DNA from: Siniperca chuatsi
Taxonomy: Eukaryota; Chordata; Actinopteri; Centrarchiformes; Sinipercidae
Assembly: GCF_020085105.1 (NCBI RefSeq)
Contig: NC_058053.1
Coordinates: forward strand, 19,162,888 to 19,226,887
Length of the DNA stretch: 64,000 nt
Direction of reading: 5' to 3'
The notes under the pieces are model-generated. The model made no database searches and was not told the origin of the DNA. It saw nothing but the letters and a program-made list of their open reading frames with translations. Both the position numbers and the translations under genes were made by a program. Of the stretch, positions 12,592 through 22,716 are shown piece by piece (the first letter of the stretch is position 1; the number at the start of each line of letters is the position of its first letter).

Positions 12592-12784
12592 ATTGCTGTA
12601 GCAATGGGTCGGTAACTCTACACTTTGTGCTACTATTACTCCTGAGCAGCAGTCCTGTGTCAGATATCCTGACTCAGTGGACAAAATAACAACAGACAGC
12701 AATCTAACTAACTCCTGCAGTTTTAGTGCTTGTGGCTGTGAATCCACCTGTTAAACTGTGTGTTAGACAAGACAGGAGATCTTA

Positions 12785-13900
12785 AAAAAAAAAAAAAAAT
12801 ATGATAGGCTAACCTGCGGATGGGTTACATTGTTCCAATTTTATGACAAGTACAGATCAAAATAGCTACTGTAATTCAGTTTTGGGCACAACCTGGATGT
12901 CGTAACAAACTTATAAAGTTATATGATGTTGACTTCTGTCCTTGTTTCCTCGCCTAATTAATAATAAAACATGTTCTCTCGTGTTTCATGTGCTTCTATT
13001 GTTGGGCTTCCCTGCTGCAAGTGGAGGAAGTCTGAATACAAGAGTCTTAACTGAAGAGAGTCATATATGCAGACAAGGTACGTTCATCTCGGAAAGATCC
13101 GGGCCATAACTATAGCCTGAAACTTTCCATCACTTTCACCAGATAACTGATTTAGACCTTTCCTTGGTTTGCCTGTGAAAGAGTTAAGATTCATACAAAA
13201 GCATTCATCACAGAGGAGTTCAAATAAAGTGAGGAAAAATTTTCATGACGGGTAAAATAAAGTATATTCCAAGGTCTCAGACAAAGTTACTTGGACAGTT
13301 AAGCATTAACTTAGACATGCTGAAGAGTAGGCACGGTTTCAAGGAGGAAATGATGAGTTGTGGTTATAACTGAGCGTGAAGTCACACTTCTGCTTTGGCA
13401 CGGGCACAGATAACAGGAGGAGTAAAGCTATAAGCTCCAAACATTCGACTAAAAACCAGCATGCTTAACTGTCCTCACAGAGAGGTAACTCAGAATTGGT
13501 GGTGTGGCCTATCAGAAAACGAAAACAGGAATCGGCACCTGTTAAACTCTCCATTTCCTGATATTATGATCATATTAAATCATGACTTTCCTTTCGGCTT
13601 TTAATCACACCTGTTCCTTTTACAAAGAAACAAAACATCTGTGGTTTCTTTTTACAGCTTATTTTTGCGTTCGTAAGAATAGAACATCTGCCATTTCACT
13701 TCATTTAGCAAGAGGACAAACCAATGCAGAGGTAGGTACATTCTTATGTAAGGCTGTAAAATCATTTAGATAAGTAAGAACTGGAGGGGAATATGCTCCG
13801 CCTGTCTGTAACAATGCTATGAAAATAGATATTAATTGGCAAGATGATGTGTTGAAATATATTCATGATTAACCCAGCTGCAACATTAAATTTGCAGCAA
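12785..13900. other. Interval between C13orf42 and TASL
   Basis: No exon recognised. A 17-base A run opens it. The rest is unique-looking AT-rich DNA that should hold the upstream control regions of both flanking genes. It is also the interval where a human chromosome-13 type block meets an X-type block. Confidence 0.4.
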
Positions 13901-13913
13901 TGGGAAATCTATA

Positions 13914-13925
13914 CCACTTCCTCTT
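13914..13925 (+). promoter_or_regulatory. PU.1/Ets-type site at TASL promoter
   Basis: CCACTTCCTCTT, reverse AAGAGGAAGTGG, is close to the ideal PU.1 (SPI1) motif. It sits 8 bases upstream of the TATA box of the putative TASL promoter. This fits the myeloid and B-cell expression known for mammalian TASL; binding is inferred. Confidence 0.55.
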
Positions 13926-13932
13926 GGGGTGG

Positions 13933-13938
13933 TATAAA
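13933..13938 (+). promoter_or_regulatory. TATA box of TASL
   Basis: TATAAA within GGTATAAAACAG. Transcription would begin near 13960-13970. A putative untranslated exon then runs to the donor at 14008 (TTTG|gtaagc) and joins the acceptor at 14540-14541 (tttgttgcag) three bases or fewer before the TASL start codon. Confidence 0.6.
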
Positions 13939-14543
13939 ACAGCCCTCGCACATGAACGCACATTCTTATTCAAGCAGATCTTGAATCAAATACAGTATAC
14001 ACATTTGGTAAGCTGTATCGATAGAAAATGCAATGTTTCTAAGAAGTACTTTCCCCTACTGTGATAAAGACTGTGGAAGGACACTTGGTACCCTAAGGTG
14101 AAAGCTGACTGAGAGACTGCGATTGTGGTACAAGGTAGGAATATGATTTATCTTTATGATTGATAGATAAGGTAAGGTGCCCTTTTGTAAATGCTCCTTT
14201 GAACAGACGTCCTTTTCTGTTTGAGGGATCAATATGTTGACCTCGTTATCCACAGAACTCAAAATGGATCATGAATAGGATCATTTTAGACTCAGTTGAA
14301 AGAGCTTTTAAAGAGGGATCGAGGGATTATTCATGTAGTCATGAATGATCTGGTGTTTGTAATTGAGTTTTATGGTAATTTTATTGGGATTTTTATGTAT
14401 TGCATGCTATATGTGTGTCCTTAAAACATTAAATGAATAAATACATTTATGCTGTTGCATCTCATCACATGTTGAATACTGACACGCAGTGTGTTTTAAT
14501 AACTCGGTTCACAGCTTCTGAGTATGTGCTCTTTGTTGCAGCC

Positions 14544-15503
14544 ATGCTTTGTGAAGGCAGATTGTTGAGCATGACCTATGGTGAATTGGAGGAGCTGGAT
14601 CCCCTCCCTCCTCAGAAGGCTCTCCAGAGTGCTTATGGGCTGCCGAGAGCAGCTGCTACCCTCATGTCAGGCTCCACCAGACACGCTCCACTCGTTCATC
14701 ACAATTACCCTGATCAGACAGGTTGTGAGGACAACTGGAGTGCTTCAGTGGAGTTGTACATTTCTCCACTGCAGTCCCAGGATTTCCACAGAGCCCAGCC
14801 AGGCAGGCAGATCTCTCCAGAGATAGAGATCCCAGCTCAGGCTCACTCAGGTGGTGATTCCCCTTTCTTGGTTCCCTCCTTCTGTCAGAGCATCTGCCAA
14901 AACTACAGCGACCTCCATATTGGAGGCGACCAGGTGCTGCCTCTTGCAGCCAATGATGGTGAGCTCCGGCTCTGTACTGACGCCCAGGCTGTCGGCCCCT
15001 TCCTCCAGTCCTGTGATGTCCTTCCAGCTGTGGAGGATTCTCCCCCAGGACAGACATCTCAGGGTGGACTTCTGCATCCACTGAGGGGAGGTTCAAATCG
15101 CTGGAGACTGGGGAGTGCCCGTGATCGGAGCTTTTTGTTCCAGGGGCGTGAAGGTCCATTCTCCAACTCTCTTCTAAATCACTATCTGGAGCAGAAACTC
15201 TTGGATTTGTACCAGCAATACATGATGGAGAACATGGCCAGGGAAGGGGCCCCTGGTTCGGATTCTGACCCAGGCCCCATTTGCCCTCTGCTGGGCTCAG
15301 AGCTGGTCCTGACCAGCCTAGACCAGATCACTTTGCAGCTGAGTCGGGAAGGGAACCTGGAGGCCAGCCTGGCCAAGGACATGGTCCTCAGCTGCCTGCT
15401 GCGGGTGGCTGGTGACATGCAGTCAAGTGAGCTCAGCACTCCCTTTCTGCAGATTTCAAATGAGGCATCCAGAGAGCAGCTCACAGAGAATAAAGAGGAG
15501 TAA
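14544..15503 (+). CDS. TASL: TASL, endolysosomal TLR adaptor (CXorf21)
   Basis: Adaptor that, in mammals, docks on the lysosomal transporter SLC15A4 and recruits IRF5 downstream of TLR7/8/9. A single coding exon encodes 319 residues. I start at MLCEGRLLSM because it follows a good acceptor (tttgttgcag) directly and matches the MLSEG start of human TASL, whose N-terminal segment binds SLC15A4; an in-frame ATG at 14433 lies in the presumed intron. Family blocks are SFCQSICQNYSDLHIGGDQV (human SSCKSICKNYNDLQIAGGQV), LNHYLEQKLLDLYQQYMME, and SELVLTSLDQITLQLSREGN. The C-terminal STPFLQIS is the pLxIS motif, with phospho-acceptor S305. Soluble, no membrane segment. The neighbour NR0B1 lies downstream on the same strand as in human. 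Whether this is TASL itself or a fish paralogue cannot be decided here. Confidence 0.93.
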   Translation: MLCEGRLLSMTYGELEELDPLPPQKALQSAYGLPRAAATLMSGSTRHAPLVHHNYPDQTGCEDNWSASVELYISPLQSQDFHRAQPGRQISPEIEIPAQAHSGGDSPFLVPSFCQSICQNYSDLHIGGDQVLPLAANDGELRLCTDAQAVGPFLQSCDVLPAVEDSPPGQTSQGGLLHPLRGGSNRWRLGSARDRSFLFQGREGPFSNSLLNHYLEQKLLDLYQQYMMENMAREGAPGSDSDPGPICPLLGSELVLTSLDQITLQLSREGNLEASLAKDMVLSCLLRVAGDMQSSELSTPFLQISNEASREQLTENKEE

Positions 15504-15707
15504 CCCCAGTGTTAAGGAACTCACTCATCCAATTCTCCCTTTTATTTTAGTTTTATCACCAACAAATAAGATCAAACCACATTTCATTAATATTGTTCTT
15601 TTATAAGCTATTGAGAGGATCATGTTGAAAGCAAATTCTGTATGTGATAATGCAATTAGCGTATGTGCATGTGATGTGATGTGATGTGATGTTACTTTCT
15701 AAAGGAC

Positions 15708-15713
15708 AATAAA
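15708..15713 (+). terminator. Poly(A) signal of TASL
   Basis: AATAAA about 200 bases after the TASL stop, just past a GTGAT pentamer repeat (about 15669-15691). A second AATAAA occurs at about 15827. Confidence 0.55.
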
Positions 15714-16257
15714 AACAGGAACTGAAAATTGAAACTGATCTTTCGCTTTTTTTCTTAATTTCTAACAGAACAACAACTATCAACAACATCATGTTCCTAC
15801 TTTTAGTATTACTGGCCACATCTTCAAATAAAAATGTGTACGTCTGATTATCATTTCCTCATCCGATATAAATGTCTCCCTGTGGTTAAGTACAGAAGAA
15901 CATAGCATCCCTGTCATTTAAATAATAATAGTTTGAAAACTACTACTCCACTTTTTGTTTATTTCAATGGAATAAACTCATGCTGTAAGATTAAAGTCCC
16001 CCTCCACTCAAAAACACTTCACCTTCATTGTGCAGAAATGAGGATGGACTTTTTTTTTTTTTTAAGCAAAGTAGGAGACATCTTGTGTCCAGCAGTTAAA
16101 TTTTTAAGTGTAGATGTGTTTTTAAGATTTTTTTTAATTAACTAGGTAATTTATTTTTTGTGGGAACCCCCCCCCCATATCAGACACAAATTATTAATTA
16201 AAGCAGAGTATTTTTTATAGTTCTTAAAACATGTCTGGAATGGATATTTATGTAGGT

Positions 16258-16337
16258 GATATATCTATCTATCTATCTATATCTATATCTATCTATATAT
16301 ATATCAAGATTATTATAATAATAATAATAATAATAAT
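16258..16337. repeat. (ATCT)n and (TAA)n microsatellite
   Basis: ATCT tetranucleotides grade into AT dinucleotides and then a (TAA)n run. Confidence 0.9.
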
Positions 16338-17179
16338 GACGATGCAAAGTCTGCAGTTTGATAAACAGTCACAAGGGGGAAGCATTATCACACCCTCTAC
16401 TCCTTTACCTTTAATCCTCCTCCTCGTCACTGTCTATCCCCCTCCCTCACCCAACATTTATCCATCCAGCTAACCCTTCCTATCATCTGCACCCTACTAC
16501 TGCTAATCTATGATGTCATCAGGACTGGGTTGTAAATCTGTAGCAGGCAGTCGGCACTAACACCAAATTTTGCACTGTGTTTGTGATACTGGTTCCTCTA
16601 CTGTGTAAACAAAATACAAGCTTAAGATAGGTTTATCTACACAGCATGATTGATGTTGGGAAAATATTGCACTAGCTCAAATGAGAAACTCTGGAGGGCT
16701 ACAGACCTATGGATTTGCAAAAAGTGACATTATTTTTAACGTTTCCCCCTATTCAAAGTGCTTTGAAAGACCCGCAACTCCATTCCAGCTCAGTGCAGCC
16801 ATGGCCTTCTGAGCCAGTGTTTGATCAGCTTCCTTGTTTCCTGTCCAAACAGAGAGCCACAGGAGGAAACTGTGTTTACCAAGCTGAGTGCCGCAGTCGG
16901 AGCCCTGTGAAGTCTCAAGGCCGCAGAGACACGTTTGGTATTTTTCCTTCTTTCCGGATTGAACATTCCAGGTACAAGTTAAAGGAACCGAATCCTTACA
17001 GACCTAAATAAAAAACACACTCACATATAAATAGGATTCACGCAATGCCAAGCCCACAGTGTGAGCACATTCAAACAGACTGATTTCCACAGACCTTGGT
17101 AAAATGAAAAACAAACCTCTTGTTCCAGCAGAGGTTAAGAATTGTGGGCTGAAGGTAAAGCTACAAACTGCAGTCTCTT

Positions 17180-17202
17180 ACACACACACACACACACACA
17201 CA
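17180..17202. repeat. (CA)n microsatellite
   Basis: About eleven CA units in intergenic DNA. Confidence 0.9.
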
Positions 17203-17881
17203 GGTTGTGAATATTTATTCACAAACCCTCAACTTCACCAAATTATGCAAATAATTTACCTTTCCTTGTCAACATATCTCACTGTCTTTTACTTATTTGG
17301 GTGCAAATACAATATAAATAGAAGGGCAAAGACGATTTAAAAAAAAAAAAATCTGTAATTAGTAGTAGTTTTTCTCTGAAAGAAAAAATAAGACTAAGGT
17401 CAAAGAGTGAAGGAGCAGCCATGAAATAAGAACAGAGACAGAGACTGATAAAACAAATGGAAAGGTGTAGTGATTTAAAAATTGAGAACACCCCCCACAC
17501 ACTTCTCTCATGGTCAAGCAATGAAACTAACAGGGAGGTTGAAGTGTTGGAGTGTCTTTCAGAGGTTCATAAAGTAATTTCCTTGTCACAAAGAGCTTTT
17601 AACATGGAGGGCGGCAAAGGCAAGGCCGCAAGATTTCATATCAAAGCCAAGGTCCCAGATACACTCTCACTATTGTGGCTTTAATGCTCTGTAGCACTCT
17701 GTGGCTTGCCTTAATTTGAAAAGCTTTTAGTATGTAGCCTTGTTAATTAGAACAGTTATATACTGTTTACATATATTTTTCTTCCTTTGTGATTGTGTGA
17801 TTAAAAAACCTCCATCACAATTTTTCAAGGTCTATTGATAATTGATTGAGGATCGTTTGATCTCTTTACCTGGTCAGACAC

Positions 17882-17883
<2 letters not shown>

Positions 17884-17927
<44 letters not shown>
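17884..17927. repeat. (CA)n microsatellite
   Basis: About 22 uninterrupted AC units. Confidence 0.95.
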
Positions 17928-17928
<1 letters not shown>

Positions 17929-18143
17929 ACAGAGGTGGAAGCATTTCAGACTACAGCTGGTGTATCGAGGCACTTAACTCAATTCACATTTTTTTTCAGA
18001 TTACATCTACTGGAGAGACTTCATGTCCAAGTGGCAGCATGCTGGAACATTTAATGACAGACCTGCTCTGTATCTGGCTGATTGACACTGGGATACAGAG
18101 GTGGTGGAACGGGAGAACACACATTTCCCGGTCAGTTAGCCGC

Positions 18144-18184
18144 TCAAGGTTGCAGGGAGCCTGCAGCGGCGCAGGTGACCTTGG
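18144..18184. promoter_or_regulatory. Paired NR5A-type half sites
   Basis: TCAAGGTTG at 18144-18152 and TGACCTTGG (reverse CCAAGGTCA) at 18176-18184 fit the SF-1/NR5A extended half site. They lie in a GC-richer patch 13 kb upstream of NR0B1, a known SF-1 target in mammals. The motif is short and occurs by chance, so this is a weak call. Confidence 0.25.
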
Positions 18185-20561
18185 CTAAGCTAGGGCAGAC
18201 AGAGAGAGACCTTGAGAGACAGCGGGGCAGCAGGATCTGGCACGCAAAGAGCTGGGGAACATAATGTGGTAATGCATGACTGTATATCACAGCACACAGT
18301 ACCCATGTGACTGTGGCTGGCAAATGGCTGGAAAAAAATGATTTTTTTTTTTATCCGCTCACATGTTTATTCTTCTTTACTAGATAGGTTTGTACTGTAT
18401 TTTGGTGGTTTTAACACTATTGTGGATCACTGCACACTGAAAATCACTGTTGTGGGTTGTTTTGATCCAGAGTTAGTGTTGTTTTTTATATTACTGTTGG
18501 GTTTTTTACCTTTATTTATATTTTAACTAAAATATGGTTATTGTTAGTGTTGGACACGACAAGCTCAAGTTTGACCTTAAAAGTGTCACATATTTATTGT
18601 TAGATGTATAAGTGCATAAGGATTCACATGTTATCAACAATCAGGAAGAGACAGTGACATGAGTTTAAAAAGAGTTACAGTAGATAAGAATATCTGACCT
18701 TATTTTCTGGAGTTTGTGACATACTTGTTCTTTTATCCCTTGTTATTGTTTCATTTTTATCTGTCTTTGTCCCCCTTTGCATACTATAAATCATTTTGCA
18801 ACATGTGTGTTTGTTACAAGACCTTTATGAATGAATTTGATCTAATAATTCTTCACACCCACATCTGAACTTTTTGCGTGGGATATACTGTAGTTTTTAA
18901 TGTTTACAGAAAGTTGAAGGTGTTATTTTACAGATTCATTATAGAATCAATCCTGACCGTCTTAGTGATTTGTTGGTAAGGGGAACTTAAATGTATGAGA
19001 CAGAAATCAACAGTAAATGAAAATAAAATTAGTGGTGAGCAACAGCCCACTTTGTCAGATATTTTTAGTCAGCAAATCACACAGAAAGCTAAATCCAAAT
19101 GTGGACCATCCTTTCTCTAAGGAATTTGACATCCGCCCTCAGGTCAGAAATACAGGTTTCTGAAAATGAAGTGCAATAGTTTTCCTTTATCCAAACTGCA
19201 ATTAACACATTATCTTATCCTGACTCTTATTATTGCAGTTTTTCTTTGCTTTTATCACATGAACCTTTTATATTACTCTGTATTGCGTGTATGCTACCAG
19301 CACTGTTTCAGTTGTCTTACTGTGTTTTTGAGGTTTATTTATCTTTTTGTGCCGCCTTGCTGCAAAATGATTTTTTTCTTGTGGCATAATAAAGATCTAA
19401 CTGAACTGAACATTTCACTGCCTCAAAGTTCAGGTATTTTAGCTCAAGTGCACACCATTTGCACACTCTTAAACACTCTTACTTCCTCATGTAAAAGTGA
19501 AGCTTTGAAAAAGTAGGAACTATTTTAGTTCTCTATACCTCCACAGAAAGCTCAAGGTTAATGGCCTTGAATAAAATAGGAAAAATGTACAAGATTTCAC
19601 CTTTTGATGCAGACGTTAAGCCTTTATAAAATATTTTATGTTTGTGCACCACAATGCAAGTTAGAAATAACTCCCTCACATGTAAGTAAAGTTCACCATG
19701 CTGCACAACATTGAAATACTAATATGAATTGAGACACATATGGAGCAAAATAACAATGTTTGAAATTCAAAAGGTTTTAGCGAATGTCAATCTTTGATTG
19801 CTTTACAACTAACGAGATGCAGCTTGCCCTCTGACATGTTGCGGAGTAGAATTACTGTATAAAGTCGCACACAAAGAATTGTCTGAAAGTGATTTGTGAG
19901 GTTTTCAGAGGATGATGAGTACTTTCACAGCACTTCAAAAAAGAAGAAAGTTCAATACTTTCAAGTTGGCATATTAAAAGATACAAAACAGCAGCATTTT
20001 CAAGGCCTTACGGATCTTTAATCATACAAGTATCGCGGAAGCAAAGTCAGACAGCATGACTCACTGCCTGCTGGTGAATCACTTACAGAAGTCTGAAAAT
20101 GTCTGTTGTTGATCAAGGTATGTAAGTCTCAAATGAAGAATACCTCACTGACAAAATTTATAAAATTTTTTGGGGGTGGGTATGACAATTAGTCAGTCAT
20201 TTGCTGCATTTTGTCACTAAGAAAAGAGACCAGTCAAACTATATTTCCTTTATTTTTATTTTTAATTTGTGTTTCACCTACCAATGTCTTTTCTCTCACC
20301 TTGGTCTTTCCCCTATGTGAGCCCTTCCCTGTTTTCCACTCACCTCCTCATCCTCACACGTCTCTTCCTGGCACGCCAACATTGTTATTCGTGTCATAAT
20401 TTACCTCCTTATGCAAACATGACCCTGTCCTCGATATGCTGTAAGGCAAAAATATTCATACTGTAGTCACTGTGAGACCAATAAAGAATGAGATAGGAGG
20501 GACATAAATTATTGCTCCACAGCTACAATATTTCATATTTCACTCTAGCCTTTCCACACTT

Positions 20562-20586
20562 CACACACACACACACACACACACAC
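20562..20586. repeat. (CA)n microsatellite
   Basis: About twelve CA units. Confidence 0.9.
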
Positions 20587-22242
20587 GTATGCGGGTCTTA
20601 CATGTGTTTTCAGTAATGGCTAAACATATGAAAAAGGCACATTATTTCATAGTGTGACATATTTGGATAATAAAAATAGATCGAAAGGACAAGAGAGGGA
20701 AAGAGGGATGAAGGCAGGTAAATGGGATATGCATATAGGTGTCAGGTGAGGCAACCTGCATTTTAATCGCTGTTATGTCTAAAAAAAAAAAGTTTTACGA
20801 TGCTACTGTCGAATAAATCCTTTGCGACTTACTGGGGTAAGACAGGCAGAGTGAGATAATTGGAATGAAGCTCTGTATTGCCAAAGTGAATATGGTCTTA
20901 AGTAGTGAGAGGACTGAATGAAGTTAACCCATCAGACTGGCACTACGGGACTATTGTGCTGTATGGATTCGGTAGCACATGCACACTCATGGGTTTGACC
21001 TTGGCAGCCTCTCCCTCTTCTCCTCCCTCCTTCTTACATGTTAGCCCCCCCCCCAGGGTCCCACTCAGCCTTGGCTAATTAGCTCACGTCCCAGTGGCAT
21101 ATGTTCGACACACAATTTATCCACAACAAGGACATTACAACTGCAGTCTCCCGCCTCTGCACTGCCTCCCGCTCACTCCCTCATTTTGTTGAATTGGAGT
21201 TGATCTGTATCTGTGTTTGTATGGGTATGATACAGGTAGTAATGAGTTATCTTAATCCTTTAAATCTGACTTTGTGTAAATCTGTTTAATATTTTTAGGA
21301 CATTTGATTTAACGATGCTAAATCAATATTTTTTATATTAAAGTCCCCCTCCACCCAAAAATATGTTTTTCTTCTTGTACCTACAGTTGGATGCTTGAGC
21401 TTCACTGTGCAGAATGATGTATGTGCAGAGTCTGATACTAGAAGGATGTTTTCACATTCATTGGCTGAAAGTGGAAAGTTTCTCTGTACTCATTGAAAAT
21501 CTGATTTTAAGGGGTGGGCCCTCGAGCATAATTTGTGACATCACAAATAGTCTGGAAGCCAATCCTGGTCAAACAAGTGTGATGTAAAAACTTGAAGCCG
21601 TCAGTGCACATACACTGAGGAAAACCTTAGAAATTAACACATTTTGCATATTCATAGATTCTGGAATTTTTTAATGAGCTACAAGAAGTAGATGCCTTTT
21701 AAAGGATTTTAATGTGGAAATTATAAATTTTTTGCAGAAAAAAAACATAACACACACACATTATTGTTTCAAGCAGCCTATTTATATACACATTTTAATA
21801 CACATCTGCAGGGGATCTTTAACAGTGGATCAAATAACTACATGTATATGAAGGGGGTCACTCGTACAAATGTACGTACAAACACACAGAAACGTATCAC
21901 CTTACTCTGCAGTTCCTCTCAGCTCTACGGAGTGTTTCACTGTCTTTCAGCTAATTTTTTTGAATTTATGGCCCACAACTTAAATGTTTTGGTTCAGTCT
22001 TACCGGTCTCATCAGCTTAGTTTCCAGCTGCAGCAGGCAGCTGTTTTCAACAACAACAAATAAAAAACCTCTAAAAACCCCACAGTACGTTACCTGCCTA
22101 AAAAAAAAAAAAAGTTAATACAGGCTTAATGTTGCTTTTAAGAAAAGGCTTCCAAGGTACTCTGTGTTCCCTAAAATATGACATGACATTGAAAATCTTC
22201 ATACAGTATGCTATTCTTTACACTCTGAATATCTTGTGTGTG

Positions 22243-22716
22243 GTAGAAAAGGTTTCAGTCGTAGTCATCTGGACACTGTTTTCAGAATCAAGACGTTTCG
22301 GCTCCCATCCGGAAGTCATTCTCAATTGTGAAAAAATTGGACGGGAACTGGAAATTTAAGCTACTCTGAGTGAGCATGTGATAGGCGTGACCAAGGTGAT
22401 ATCACCTTGGTCACGCCTATCACATGCTAATCAGGCACTTAACAGTGATGAAGTAAATGCAGCCAGAAAACAATAGGCCTGATTACTGATTACTGGGCCA
22501 TCTTGGAAACTATTAGGTCAGTTTCAGGTGAAACTAGCTATTAACAGATACTCAGGTAGATTCCATCCTGAGGGCAGGGCTTATGTAACTCAGAGTAGCT
22601 TAAATTTCCAGTTCCCGTCCAATTTGTTCACAATTGAGAATGATTTCCGGATGGGAGCCGAAACGTCTTGATTCTGAAAACAGTGTCCAGATGACTACGA
22701 CTGAAACCTTTTCTAC
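22243..22716. mobile_element. Inverted-repeat element with central palindrome
   Basis: Two 129-base arms, 22243-22371 and 22588-22716, are reverse complements with only two mismatches seen. Between them lies a perfect 56-base palindrome (22373-22428) and about 160 bases of other sequence. Each arm contains the block GGATGGGAGCCGAAACGTCT, similar to motifs in fish retroelements of the Penelope/retrozyme type that carry hammerhead-like folds. The arms can be read as a short open frame on each strand, but this appears incidental. Family assignment is uncertain; the geometry is certain. Confidence 0.7.

Noticed and set aside
14433..14543. Upstream in-frame ATG extending TASL by 37 residues
   Set aside because: The extension reads as AT-rich intron, and a good acceptor lies just before the internal ATG that matches the family start.
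14662..15159. Minus-strand frame of 165 residues across TASL
   Set aside because: Mirror of the TASL coding exon, with no start context, splice sites or similarity.
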